Shown here in pieces: positions 1 to 7,822 of a stretch of DNA of 64,000 nucleotides. This DNA is from Lachnospiraceae bacterium AD3010 (GTDB lineage: Bacteria; Bacillota; Clostridia; Lachnospirales; Lachnospiraceae): assembly GCA_000622025.1 (NCBI GenBank), contig KK211389.1:186001-250000 (forward strand), in the 5' to 3' direction. The notes under the pieces are model-generated. The model searched no databases. It saw only the letters and a list, made by a program, of their open reading frames with translations, and was not told where the DNA came from. Every line of letters begins with the position of its first letter. The first letter of the stretch is position 1. The position numbers and the translations under genes are program-made.

Positions 1-533
1 GCCAGTGCCTTCGCGGTGGTAAACATCTCCGCAACGCTTATGGTAAAGGCAAGAGATGTGTCCTTTACCAGAGTTATCACTTCATTTGTTACGGCGGGAA
101 GTATGCGCTTGATGACCTGCGGAAGTACTATGACAAAAAAGGTCTGCACCTTTGTATAACCCAGAACCTCGGCAGCCTCATACTGTCCCCTGTCTATGGA
201 CTGTATGCCGCCCCTGTATATCTCCGCAAAATATGCCGCGTAGTTTATAACAAAGCCGATTAGAGCCGCAACCATCCGGTAGCTGTTTGAGACATGGATA
301 CCGAATATATAGTAAGGTCCGAAATAGACCACCATAAGCTGCAGCATAAGGGGAGTACCCCTCATAACCGAGATATAAACCTTCATGATCCCGGAGATCA
401 CGGGATTTTTACTCATTCTTCCGAATGAGATAAGCAGTCCCAGCGGCAGGGAAAAGATAAGCGTCACAAAGAAAATATAGATGCTTACCGCCATCCCCCC
501 GCTAAGTAGCTTGATTATCTGTATGAAATCCAT
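1..533 (-). CDS. Polar amino-acid ABC transporter permease (3' part outside window)
   Basis: The frame opens with ATG at 533 (MDFIQIIKLL) and runs off the left edge after about 177 codons, so the C-terminus is missing. The translation shows several hydrophobic segments and the HisM/GlnP-type cytoplasmic loop 'EAAEVLGYTK', which contacts the ATPase in importers of this family, followed by 'RILPAVTNEVI'. Such permeases form the membrane channel for amino acids delivered by a family-3 binding protein. That protein is encoded just upstream in the same direction, 60 nt away. An ATPase gene is expected beyond the left edge. The substrate cannot be told from this fragment. Confidence 0.9.
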   Translation of the reverse strand, partial: MDFIQIIKLLSGGMAVSIYIFFVTLIFSLPLGLLISFGRMSKNPVISGIMKVYISVMRGTPLMLQLMVVYFGPYYIFGIHVSNSYRMVAALIGFVINYAAYFAEIYRGGIQSIDRGQYEAAEVLGYTKVQTFFVIVLPQVIKRILPAVTNEVITLVKDTSLAFTISVAEMFTTAKAL

Positions 534-540
534 AATTTAC

Positions 541-590
541 TGTCACTTTGAGCGAAGCACTCTGTCATTCTGAGCGTAAGCGAAGAATCT
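541..590. repeat. Intergenic TGTCATTCTGAG-type repeat (two units)
   Basis: Between the binding-protein and permease genes lie one degenerate and one good copy of the dispersed motif TGTCATTCTGAGCG followed by AGCGAAGAATCTT. The same motif recurs at about eight other intergenic sites in the window. Confidence 0.75.
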
Positions 591-593
591 TCT

Positions 594-1391
594 CTACTTT
601 ATAATTGTTACATCCGTTCCGAACCACTTTTCGGATATCTTCTTTAATGTGCCGTCCTTTGCCATTTCCTTTAAGGTATTATTGACCTCATCACGAAGGG
701 CCTCATTCCCTTTTTTGAAACCGACACCGTAGGTCTCGGATGCAAAGGGCTCGTCAAGGACAATGAGATCCATACCGCCGCTTGTGATCTTGTATTCCGC
801 AACCGTGCTGTCCATGGCAATGGCATCCACAGTTCCCATATCGAGATCCATCATTGCGGTGTCGTAATCGGGTGTGGTCTGCAGTGTCCCGAAGGAAGCG
901 GAAAGAGCAGCATTTTCACCTTCCTGAAGAGCCGCCTCGGCCGATGAATCTGCCTGCACTTCGACGATCTTTCCCGCAAGGTCAGCTGCCGTACTTATAC
1001 CCGAATCCTTCTTTACAACGAATACCTGGCTGTTCTCCATATAAGGATCAGACCATGTGTAGGAATCCTCTCTTCCGCTTATGGTGAAACCGTTCCAGAT
1101 ACAGTCAATGGTTCCGGAGTCAAGCTCAGCATCCTTTGAATCCCAGGCGATTGGCTGATAAACAACCTCTTTTCCCATTCTCTTTGCAGCTTCCGCAGCA
1201 AGCTCCAGATCAAAGCCCGTGAATTCACCGTCTTCACCAACAAAACCCATAGGAGGGAAGTCCTGATCAAAACCAACTGTGAACTTTCCGCCCTTTGCGG
1301 CTGCATCCTTCTTACCACAGCCTGCAAGCATAACGACAGACATAGCTAATAAAAGAGCTGCAGTAACGATCATTTTAATATTCTTTTTCAT
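594..1391 (-). CDS. Amino-acid ABC transporter substrate-binding lipoprotein (family 3)
   Basis: Extracellular lipoprotein that should capture a polar amino acid for the downstream permease. The start chosen is the ATG at 1391, because GGAGGAG lies right in front of it and it gives a clean signal peptide (MKKNIKMIVTAALLLA) ending in the lipobox LAGC. An upstream in-frame codon at 1448 would add 19 unlikely residues overlapping a repeat. The mature part has the SBP_bac_3 fold signatures 'GFDQDFPPMGF', 'GFDLELAAEAAKRMG' and 'WNGFTISGRED', and ends normally (about 265 aa). The ligand is not deducible. Family assignment is strong. Confidence 0.93.
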   Translation of the reverse strand: MKKNIKMIVTAALLLAMSVVMLAGCGKKDAAAKGGKFTVGFDQDFPPMGFVGEDGEFTGFDLELAAEAAKRMGKEVVYQPIAWDSKDAELDSGTIDCIWNGFTISGREDSYTWSDPYMENSQVFVVKKDSGISTAADLAGKIVEVQADSSAEAALQEGENAALSASFGTLQTTPDYDTAMMDLDMGTVDAIAMDSTVAEYKITSGGMDLIVLDEPFASETYGVGFKKGNEALRDEVNNTLKEMAKDGTLKKISEKWFGTDVTIIK

Positions 1392-1442
1392 ATTCTCCTC
1401 CGTTTTGTGCTTCGCTAAACCTGTTTTACGCTCAACACCAAT

Positions 1443-1592
1443 TGTCAATTTGAGCGAAGCGAAGAACCTTTTTAACGCTTTACTGTGTCAACTGTCATTC
1501 TGAGCGTAGCGAAGAATCTTTTTAACGCTTTACTGTGTCAACTGTCATTCTGAGCGAAGCGAAGAACCTTTTTAACGCTTTACTATGTTATC
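1443..1592. repeat. Three tandem 50-bp units of the TGTCATTCTGAG repeat
   Basis: Units begin at 1443, 1493 and 1543, an exact 50-bp period. Each consists of the dispersed TGTCATTCTGAGCGAAGCGA-type motif plus a spacer 'TTTTTAACGCTTTACTGTGT'. The last unit decays at its end. It lies upstream of the amino-acid binding-protein gene, so it may sit in that gene's leader or promoter region. Confidence 0.85.
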
Positions 1593-1626
1593 AGAATAAA
1601 GCGTCCTGTGCAAGTGAGAACAGTTC

Positions 1627-1657
1627 AAAGCCCTATGCTTTTCAGTCATAGGGCTTT
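1627..1657 (-). terminator. Stem-loop at the 3' end of the GH43 gene
   Basis: AAAGCCCTATG pairs with CATAGGGCTTT around a 9-nt loop, giving an 11-bp perfect stem. It overlaps the last codons of the glycosidase gene. Only a short T run follows on the minus strand, so it is a plausible but not classic terminator of the sugar operon. Confidence 0.55.
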
Positions 1658-2622
1658 ATTGTTTCTATGTTTCCGTCGCTGTCGATATTTAGTCTTGTGT
1701 ACTTTACGCAGCGCTTATGGTTATTGCCTCCGGAGAGCTCGGAATCGTGATAGAAAAGATACCATTCTCCATTTATTTCAAGGATGGAATGGTGGGTGGT
1801 CCACCCGATCACCGGTTCCATCACCCTTCCCTTGTATGTGAAGGGTCCGTCCGGAGTATCGGATACCGCATAGCATATATAGTGGGTAGATCCCGTGGAA
1901 TATGAAAGATAATATTTTCCGTTAAATTTATGTAGCCAGGGTCCCTCAAAGTAGCGTCTTTCCTCATCAGAAGCCTTGAGGGGCTCTCCCCTCTCATCAA
2001 GTATCGTAAGGTTCTTCGGCTTTGAGATGAAGCCCGTCATATCGTCATTGAACTCTGCAAACATAGGCCCCAGAGCTCTCTCATCTCCCTCCGGACGTTT
2101 TTCATCCTTATTGAAGGATCCGGACTGCCACATTTCAAGCTGTCCTCCCCACAATCCTCCGTAGTACAGATAGGTCCTTCCGTCATCATCGGAAAACACC
2201 GCAGGATCCACACTGTAACTTCCCTCAATATAGTTATCCTGAGGGACAAAGGGTCCCACAGGGGATTCCGAGGAAGCAACCCCTATCCTGAAAATGCCAT
2301 CCTTATCCTTTGCAGGAAAAACAAGATAGTATTTTCCGTTTTTATATACTGCGTCCGGTGCCCACATCTGCTTTGAGACCCAGGGAACATCACTAAAGCT
2401 TAATGCCACTCCGTTATCGATACATTCAGAATCCAGGTCATCCATTGACAGCACATGGTAGTCCACCATCATATACTGTCCGCCGTCGTCATCATCAGGA
2501 AGATCCAGATCCTCATCATGGGAAGGATAGATATAAATCTTTCCGTTAAACACATGCGCTGACGGATCTGCAGTATATATGTGCTTTACCAGAGGCTTTC
2601 TTTCATTGCTTCTTCTCATCAT
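1642..2622 (-). CDS. Glycoside hydrolase family 43 protein (arabinosidase/xylosidase type)
   Basis: A 326-residue intracellular glycosidase (no signal peptide) with the five-bladed propeller pattern of GH43. The presumed catalytic base Asp lies in 'ADPSAHVFNGK' (about residue 19), a second acidic site in 'DPAVFSDDDG' (about 139) and the acid Glu in 'EGPWLHKFNGKYY' (about 225). Substrates in the family are arabinan, xylan and arabinoxylan side chains. The start ATG overlaps the stop of the upstream permease (ATGATG/TGA), so translation is coupled. Context with a CUT1 importer says imported oligosaccharides are cut in the cytoplasm. The exact linkage specificity is unknown. Confidence 0.9.
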   Translation of the reverse strand: MMRRSNERKPLVKHIYTADPSAHVFNGKIYIYPSHDEDLDLPDDDDGGQYMMVDYHVLSMDDLDSECIDNGVALSFSDVPWVSKQMWAPDAVYKNGKYYLVFPAKDKDGIFRIGVASSESPVGPFVPQDNYIEGSYSVDPAVFSDDDGRTYLYYGGLWGGQLEMWQSGSFNKDEKRPEGDERALGPMFAEFNDDMTGFISKPKNLTILDERGEPLKASDEERRYFEGPWLHKFNGKYYLSYSTGSTHYICYAVSDTPDGPFTYKGRVMEPVIGWTTHHSILEINGEWYLFYHDSELSGGNNHKRCVKYTRLNIDSDGNIETIKPYD

Positions 2623-3440
2623 TCCTTTACCGCTCCTGCCGTAAGGCCGTCCACTATCTGATTACTGAAAGCACAGTAAACGATGATGGTGGGAATTATG
2701 GCTATAACGATAGCCGCAAACATCTGTGAGTAATTGGTGTTGTAGGGTCCGACGAATTTTGAAAGAGACACCGGGAGGGTCTTTTTCATATCATCGGAAA
2801 TAAATACCATGGCAAGGAGAAGCTCATTCCAGTTTGCCACAAAGGTCATAAGCCCGGTAACGAAAAGCCCTGTCTTTGCAAGAGGCATACAGATACTTAG
2901 GAATATCTGGTAGATATTGCAGCCGTCTATGCAGGCAGACTCTATAAGCTCACCCGGAAGGCTCTTGAAAAACCCTGTCATGATAAAGATCGTGGTGGGC
3001 AGTGAAAAAGTCAGATAAGGAAGGATTATCCCCCATAGATTATTGGATAGCCCGATCTTCGCAAATCTCGTGAAAAGAGGAATGAGCACGCAGTGCACGG
3101 GTATCATCATTCCCATCATAAAATATACAAGTACGACTCCCGATAGCTTCCACCTCATACGTCCAATGGCAAAGGAAACCGTGGAACCCAGGAACATACT
3201 GAGTATAAGCGTTATCACACAGACAAAGAGGGAATTCAAAAGTGCAATTCCGAGATTTCCTGCAGTCCAGGCGAAAACGTAATTGTCAATGAAAATGCTC
3301 TTCGGCAGGGCAAAGGGATCCGTAAATATCTCGCTGTTTGTCTTAAACGAAACCAGGATCACCCAGAGAAGGGGTGCGAGATATATAACTGCCGTTATGC
3401 TTAAAAAGATGTATATCAGAACCTTAACCGCTTTACTCAT
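2619..3440 (-). CDS. Carbohydrate ABC transporter permease, MalG-like (CUT1)
   Basis: A 273-aa inner-membrane permease with six predicted membrane spans. The EAA loop 'ELIESACIDGCNIYQIFLSI' is the contact site for the shared ATPase, and the end 'QIVDGLTAGAVKE' is typical of MalG/UgpE-type proteins. It pairs with the MalF-like subunit encoded 10 nt upstream. No ATPase gene is present in this operon, as is common for Firmicute sugar importers that share an MsmK-type ATPase. Its stop codon overlaps the GH43 start by 4 nt. Confidence 0.93.
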   Translation of the reverse strand: MSKAVKVLIYIFLSITAVIYLAPLLWVILVSFKTNSEIFTDPFALPKSIFIDNYVFAWTAGNLGIALLNSLFVCVITLILSMFLGSTVSFAIGRMRWKLSGVVLVYFMMGMMIPVHCVLIPLFTRFAKIGLSNNLWGIILPYLTFSLPTTIFIMTGFFKSLPGELIESACIDGCNIYQIFLSICMPLAKTGLFVTGLMTFVANWNELLLAMVFISDDMKKTLPVSLSKFVGPYNTNYSQMFAAIVIAIIPTIIVYCAFSNQIVDGLTAGAVKE

Positions 3441-3450
3441 ATCATCCCTC

Positions 3451-4329
3451 CTACATATCGTCCTCTTTGAATGCCCTGTTTATAAGAAACGTCATAACCA
3501 AACAGAGTACAAGAAGTATGGTACCTATTGCACTGGCATAACCGTACTTGAAATACTTGAAGCCCTGCTCATAAAGATGGGTAGCCAGAACGTGGGTCTT
3601 CTTATTCGGACCGCCCTCCGTCATATTGAAGATAAGATCAAAAAACTTAAGTGACCCGATCGCGTTAAGTGACATAGCCGTCCCTATCATGGGCTTGATA
3701 AGAGGCATCGTGATATACTTAAATGACTGTAAACGGCTGCAGCCGTCAATATATGAGGCTTCATACAACGACTTGCTTATACCGGATATCTGGGCCATAT
3801 AGAGCATCATTGACTGCCCCACATACTGCCACAGGGCCACAAAGGCGATAACCCACATCGGAAGGATTATGAAGCCCTTGATGTCCATAAGCCATAAGGG
3901 TCCCTCCATTCCGAATTTGGCAAGGATCTGATTTATACCAAGCTTCGGGCTGAAGATAAACATCCACAAAAGACCCAGAGCTGCAGAGGAAAGTACACAG
4001 GGAAGATAGATCACGTTCTTAAAAAAGTTCCTGCCCTTTTCGATATTGGTCAGAAGTCCTGCCAGGATAAGTCCCATAATAAGCTGTGTAACACAGGAAT
4101 AGATAAGAAAGAATAAGGAATTCTTGACAGCTGTCTTCATGGTCTCATCCATAAAAAGATTCTTATAATTCTTTAATCCGACAAATTTTGGACTTGTAAG
4201 TGCATCATAGTCGCAGAACGAATAATAGACCGACTGACAAATGGGAATGAACAGAATAAATGTAAACAAAATAAAAGCCGGCAGTACAAAGACCGCAATA
4301 GCTTTTTTGTCCTTTAATAGCTTATCCAA
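3451..4329 (-). CDS. Carbohydrate ABC transporter permease, MalF-like (CUT1), TTG start
   Basis: Partner permease of the importer. The chosen start is the TTG at 4329 (MDKLLKDKKAIAV). AAGGAGG sits 9 nt before it, and the longer frame starting with GTG at 4413 would run through a strong hairpin and add a low-complexity leader. About 292 aa, six membrane spans, EAA loop 'YEASYIDGCSRLQSFKYI'. Residues 'MTEGGPNKKTHVLATHLYE' are the usual periplasmic loop of the family. Downstream genes are the MalG-like permease and GH43, and upstream is the binding protein. Confidence 0.9.
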   Translation of the reverse strand: MDKLLKDKKAIAVFVLPAFILFTFILFIPICQSVYYSFCDYDALTSPKFVGLKNYKNLFMDETMKTAVKNSLFFLIYSCVTQLIMGLILAGLLTNIEKGRNFFKNVIYLPCVLSSAALGLLWMFIFSPKLGINQILAKFGMEGPLWLMDIKGFIILPMWVIAFVALWQYVGQSMMLYMAQISGISKSLYEASYIDGCSRLQSFKYITMPLIKPMIGTAMSLNAIGSLKFFDLIFNMTEGGPNKKTHVLATHLYEQGFKYFKYGYASAIGTILLVLCLVMTFLINRAFKEDDM

Positions 4330-4368
4330 TCTTTCCTTCCTCCTTCTTATCTCTTCCTTTGAAAGGTC

Positions 4369-4401
4369 GGACCGCCGCACCCCTTCGGGCTGCGGCGGTC
4401 C
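4369..4401 (-). promoter_or_regulatory. Strong GC-rich stem-loop before the MalF-like gene
   Basis: GGACCGCCGCA pairs with TGCGGCGGTCC around a short C/G-rich loop. No T-run follows, so it looks like an mRNA-stabilising or partial-attenuation hairpin rather than a full terminator. It separates the binding-protein cistron from the permease cistrons. Confidence 0.7.
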
Positions 4402-4404
4402 GGT

Positions 4405-4432
4405 GCAGCACACCCCTTACGGGGTATGCTGC
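4405..4432 (-). promoter_or_regulatory. Second stem-loop directly after the sugar-binding-protein gene
   Basis: GCAGCATACCCC pairs with GGGGTGTGCTGC (one G-U) around GTAA, a 12-bp stem that begins 2 nt after the stop codon. Together with the neighbouring hairpin it forms a tandem pair. Such structures commonly raise the level of the binding-protein message over that of the permeases. Confidence 0.7.
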
Positions 4433-4433
4433 A

Positions 4434-5771
4434 TTATTTATTAGCCTTGTACCAGGCATCCATATCGTCGAAAGCCTGTTCAGGCGTCTTCTCTCCGAGA
4501 TAGACAGCTACCATATTGTCGTCAAAGGTGGAACCTGCCTCTGTGGAGAAGAGGGATTCATTGTAGAATCCGAAGGTCGCGCTTGCATTTGAGAAGATGC
4601 TCATAACGTCAGCAAGCTGTGCGGGAGCCTTATCGGCATCATACTGAACCTTGGTAACGGGGATCTTTCCTCCGACCTCGGCCGTGTACTTCTGTGCTTC
4701 GTCATCCGTAAAGTACTTCATAAGGGCTATGGCTGCCTCAGGATGCTTTGTTGTTGAACTCATTGCAAGTGAATCGGACTTCGCGATAACCCTGTTGGGA
4801 TCATTTCCGCCGGGGATCTCGGGGAACTGGAACACACCGCACTTCTCTTCAAAGTCGGGATTTTCTCCGTTGATCTGTCCTATAGCCCAGGAGCCCTGGA
4901 TAAGAATAGCTGCTTCGCCGTTATAGAGACCTGCTGTAGCAACGTCGTTCGTGTCACCTGCAGCTGTGGGCTGGAAGTACTGTGAAAGCTGAAGAAGCTT
5001 ATTTGCCGCGTCAATGGTCTTAGGGTTATTCCAGCTCTCTTCACCTGACTCGATCTTTGTAAGGTCAACACCTTCCCTGTCGCAGAGATAGCCGGCAAGC
5101 ATGGAAAGACACCAGGCGGTTCCTGCACTTATGGTAATGGGAGTATGTCCCTTTGCCTTGATCTTTTCACAGACATCGATAAGCTCATCCCAGGTCTTGG
5201 GAACAGAAGCTCCTGCTTCCTCGAACATTTCCTTATTGTAGAATACACAGGCTGCCGCAATGTTAAGAGGAACTGCATAGATCTTGCCATCATAGGTCTG
5301 CTGTGCAAAAACTGCATCACTGGAGAACTGTCCTTTCCAGTCTGCGTCAAGGTAGGGTGTAAGATCAGCTGCTACGCCGGGATCCACATAGGTGGTAAGG
5401 TTCGGTCCCGGGCTCACGATAAATACGTCCGGTGTCTCGCCGGAAGCGACGAGTGCATTAAGCTTTGTGTAATACTCCTCAAGATTTGTGGTAACAGCTG
5501 TTACGTGATACTTTCCTTCATAGTCCTTATTGAACCTGTCGATAACGTCCTTATAGCCCTTGGAGATAAGATCCTCCGTTGCGTTAAGATCATCCCAGAA
5601 CATCCAGGTGATCTCTTCCACGCCGCCCGAGCCTGCATCCGCCTGTGCTCCGGAATCGGCGGCTTTGGAATCAGCTGCTCCGCCTGCTGCGGCACCGCTT
5701 CCGCCGCATCCTGCAAGAAGAGATGCAGTAACCGCAACCGTCAAAAGTAACGATATAACTTTTTTCTTCAT
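4434..5771 (-). CDS. Sugar ABC transporter substrate-binding lipoprotein (family 1)
   Basis: Extracellular binding lipoprotein of the CUT1 importer, about 445 aa. The start is set at the ATG at 5771 (MKKKVISLLLTVAVTASLLAGCG), where AGAAGGGAG lies 9 nt upstream. The longer frame adds 45 residues without signal character. Lipobox LAGC is followed by a flexible G/A/S/D-rich linker (residues 22-50). The body has the SBP_bac_1 landmarks 'VIDRFNKDYEGKYHV', 'PLNIAAACVFYNKEMFEEAG' and 'GEAAILIQGSWAIGQI', where the Trp typically stacks on the sugar. First gene of the operon, transcribed away from the AraC gene. Confidence 0.93.
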   Translation of the reverse strand: MKKKVISLLLTVAVTASLLAGCGGSGAAAGGAADSKAADSGAQADAGSGGVEEITWMFWDDLNATEDLISKGYKDVIDRFNKDYEGKYHVTAVTTNLEEYYTKLNALVASGETPDVFIVSPGPNLTTYVDPGVAADLTPYLDADWKGQFSSDAVFAQQTYDGKIYAVPLNIAAACVFYNKEMFEEAGASVPKTWDELIDVCEKIKAKGHTPITISAGTAWCLSMLAGYLCDREGVDLTKIESGEESWNNPKTIDAANKLLQLSQYFQPTAAGDTNDVATAGLYNGEAAILIQGSWAIGQINGENPDFEEKCGVFQFPEIPGGNDPNRVIAKSDSLAMSSTTKHPEAAIALMKYFTDDEAQKYTAEVGGKIPVTKVQYDADKAPAQLADVMSIFSNASATFGFYNESLFSTEAGSTFDDNMVAVYLGEKTPEQAFDDMDAWYKANK

Positions 5772-5993
5772 AATCAAGAACTCCCTTCTGTTAATACTAT
5801 ACTTGCAAACGCAGTTAACCGCCATTTTTAATCCTATCCAGCCAGGCGTTTGCCAATTATTTAAGTACAATATTAGGATATGACAAAACGTTCCCCGTTT
5901 CTTCATAAATATTGCTTATAAAATATAAATTATTGCTATTATATACTATATTGCTTTTACTATTTGCTAAATTTTATGTGAAAATTACCCTTA

Positions 5994-6012
5994 TTCAACG
6001 TTTTTTGTTGAA
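5994..6012. promoter_or_regulatory. Candidate operator palindrome in the sugar operon/araC divergent region
   Basis: TTCAAC and GTTGAA form 6-bp inverted arms spaced by 7 nt in the middle of the 377-nt A/T-rich gap (5772-6148) between the divergently transcribed sugar-transport operon and its AraC-type regulator. Placement suits a regulator site. Apart from this and the promoter below, nothing else was recognised in the gap. Confidence 0.35.
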
Positions 6013-6074
6013 ATTTCCGTTATTTTTCAGGCGTTCTTCGTCAGTTTGTATATTTATTTACTGTAAAAAAGTGC

Positions 6075-6080
6075 TATAAT
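6075..6080 (+). promoter_or_regulatory. Probable -10 box of the AraC-type regulator gene
   Basis: TATAAT lies 69 nt upstream of the regulator start. No good -35 hexamer is seen at 16-18 nt, consistent with weak or activator-dependent expression. Confidence 0.4.
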
Positions 6081-6148
6081 TCCCTTTGTTAACGGATCTA
6101 GCAATTATTTATTTAAAATATTTGATTTCTAACTATTAGGAGCAATAA

Positions 6149-7003
6149 ATGATAGAAACCCTGAACGGCTTTCACGAAACCGTTAATTTCAGAGACCGCC
6201 CCATGTTCCGTCTATACCATAATGACGAAGCGACCGATTATCCTCCGCACTGGCATTCCAATATGGAGATCATCATGCCGCTTAAGAACTGGTATCTGGT
6301 AGAGTGTAACGACAGGAAATACAGATTGATGGAGGGAGAGATCGCTCTTATCTCATCCTGTGCCATACATACCCTTCACGCTCCCGACAGCGGTGAAAGG
6401 CTGATACTGCAGCCGGACTACTCTCTGGTATCGAGACTCCCTGAGCTTTCATCCTATATGACCCTCCTTTCTCCCGTGATCTTCATCACCAGAAAAAAGG
6501 ACTCGGATCTTGCCCCCCGCCTGCAGGAGCTTATGCTCTCGATCGAAAGGGAATACGGCAGCAAAAATCCACTTGCAGGAGAAAGCATTTATTCCATGCT
6601 TATTAAGATGCTGGTCATGGTCGGCCGGAAATACAGTGCAAGCGCCGACAGCATAGACGTATCCCGGGGAAAGCAGCAGGAATATGCCGAGAAGTTTGCC
6701 TCAGTCTGCAGCTATATAAGTGCCCATTTCGCCGAGGATCTGTCCCTCGAAGAAACCGCAGAGCGTTCCGGCTTTTCAAAGTACCACTTTTCCCGGCTCT
6801 TTAAGCAGTTTACGGGAAAGACCTTCTACAGATATGTCAATATGAAGCGTATAGAAAACGCCGAAATGCTTTTGACAGAGCCTTCGGCATCTATAACCGA
6901 GATCGCCGTCAAATCAGGATTTTCGAGCCCTCCCGCTTTTGTGCGTATGTTTAAGCTCATCAAGGGCTGCACTCCCACTGAGTTTCGGAAAATGCACGAC
7001 TAA
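6149..7003 (+). CDS. AraC-family transcriptional regulator with cupin sensor domain
   Basis: A 284-aa regulator. Residues 1-150 form an AraC-type cupin ('YPPHWHSNMEII' supplies the conserved His pattern), expected to bind a sugar. Residues 185-284 contain two helix-turn-helix units ('SLEETAERSGFSKYHFSRLFKQ' region and 'SITEIAVKSGFSSPPAFVRMFK' region). ATG at 6149 follows TTAGGAG by 6 nt. Divergent placement next to the GH43/CUT1 operon suggests it activates that operon in response to the transported glycoside product. Confidence 0.92.
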   Translation: MIETLNGFHETVNFRDRPMFRLYHNDEATDYPPHWHSNMEIIMPLKNWYLVECNDRKYRLMEGEIALISSCAIHTLHAPDSGERLILQPDYSLVSRLPELSSYMTLLSPVIFITRKKDSDLAPRLQELMLSIEREYGSKNPLAGESIYSMLIKMLVMVGRKYSASADSIDVSRGKQQEYAEKFASVCSYISAHFAEDLSLEETAERSGFSKYHFSRLFKQFTGKTFYRYVNMKRIENAEMLLTEPSASITEIAVKSGFSSPPAFVRMFKLIKGCTPTEFRKMHD

Positions 7004-7032
7004 GCTCCAACGGTTTCCCGGTGAATTTTTTC

Positions 7033-7060
7033 TTGACGGGAGCGCGAATTATGCTATAAT
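7033..7060 (+). promoter_or_regulatory. Strong sigma-A-type promoter of rpsU
   Basis: -35 TTGACG (7033-7038), 16-nt spacer, -10 TATAAT (7055-7060). It is followed by a leader of about 68 nt and a GGGAGG-type ribosome site before the rpsU start. Confidence 0.8.
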
Positions 7061-7134
7061 GCTTGTTGTGTGTGACACAAATACCCATCATGTTCGTTAA
7101 GATCTGTTGGTCCGAAGGGAGGTCAGGTGGGAGA

Positions 7135-7311
7135 ATGTCAAATGTTATCGTTAAAGAAAACGAATCTCTTGACAGCGCTTTACGCCGTTTCAAAAGAAAC
7201 TGCGCAAAGGCAGGTATCCAGCAGGAGATACGCAAGAGAGAGCATTACGAAAAGCCCAGCGTAAGACGTAAGAAAAAGTCCGAAGCTGCGCGCAAGCGTA
7301 AGTATAACTGA
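7135..7311 (+). CDS. rpsU: 30S ribosomal protein S21
   Basis: A 58-aa basic protein of the small ribosomal subunit, involved in mRNA-16S rRNA pairing during initiation. It shows the S21 pattern '[19 protein letters not shown]', '[14 protein letters not shown]' and a Lys/Arg-rich tail. The ATG at 7135 gives the normal family length. An upstream in-frame ATG at 7063 would add 24 residues overlapping the promoter. Monocistronic: its own promoter in front and a terminator directly after. In many Clostridia rpsU lies next to a GatB/YqeY gene, which is not the case here. Confidence 0.97.
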   Translation: MSNVIVKENESLDSALRRFKRNCAKAGIQQEIRKREHYEKPSVRRKKKSEAARKRKYN

Positions 7312-7321
7312 TAATGACCAG

Positions 7322-7346
7322 GCTCCGGTTTTACCGGAGCTTTTTT
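7322..7346 (+). terminator. Rho-independent terminator of rpsU
   Basis: GCTCCGG pairs with CCGGAGC around TTTTA, followed by six T. It lies 10 nt after the rpsU stop. Confidence 0.93.
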
Positions 7347-7383
7347 ATAGTAAGCTCCTCCGCTACGCTTTAGATGACGCAGT

Positions 7384-7409
7384 CTCCCGGGAATAGATTA
7401 AACCGGGAG
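7384..7409 (+). promoter_or_regulatory. Stem-loop just upstream of the NusG-II gene
   Basis: CTCCCGG pairs with CCGGGAG. The 3' arm contains GGGAG, the only Shine-Dalgarno-like string ahead of the next start, though 17 nt from its ATG. It could fold away the ribosome site. A speculative leader element. Confidence 0.3.
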
Positions 7410-7426
7410 TCAGATTCTTACCCGCT

Positions 7427-7822
7427 ATGGACAGTTCTTTTTTAAGGTTTAAGAAAAGCGACTATATCGTACCGGTATTTACGGTACTCCTTTCCGCCGG
7501 GATCTTCTTCTTTGCCGGCTCCCCTTTATATGCAGGCAGCACAGGTGATACGGTAAAGGTATATGTTGACGGAAAGGAATATGCCTCCTTTCCCTTAAAT
7601 GAGGAAAGGGATATAATCATAGACGGATATGCGGGACTTGAAAATCATCTTGTGATAAAGGACGGCGAGGCTGATATAGTTGATGCACACTGTCCGGATA
7701 AGCTCTGTGTACACCAGAAAAAGATAAGCAGAAATAAGGAAACCATAGTATGCCTCCCGAACAGGGTGGTGATCGAGATAGAGGGAAAGACGGAAGGTTA
7801 TGTAGATGCAGTCTCGAGGTAG
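7427..7822 (+). CDS. NusG domain II-containing protein (extracytoplasmic)
   Basis: A 131-aa protein: short N-terminal tail, one membrane or signal segment ('YIVPVFTVLLSAGIFFFAG', residues 13-31), then an extracellular beta domain. The motif 'DAHCPDKLCVHQKKIS' carries the two conserved Cys of the family often called NusG_II (DUF1312). Despite the name it is not a transcription factor. Function is unknown. In Firmicutes it almost always precedes a Gx-type transporter gene, as it does here (overlap 17 nt). The start lacks a well-spaced ribosome site, so the exact start is uncertain. Confidence 0.85.
   Translation: MDSSFLRFKKSDYIVPVFTVLLSAGIFFFAGSPLYAGSTGDTVKVYVDGKEYASFPLNEERDIIIDGYAGLENHLVIKDGEADIVDAHCPDKLCVHQKKISRNKETIVCLPNRVVIEIEGKTEGYVDAVSR

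Noticed and set aside
5145-5750. 201-codon plus-strand frame opposite the sugar-binding protein gene
   Set aside because: Cys/Ile-rich shadow translation with no start signals; the minus-strand lipoprotein is certain.
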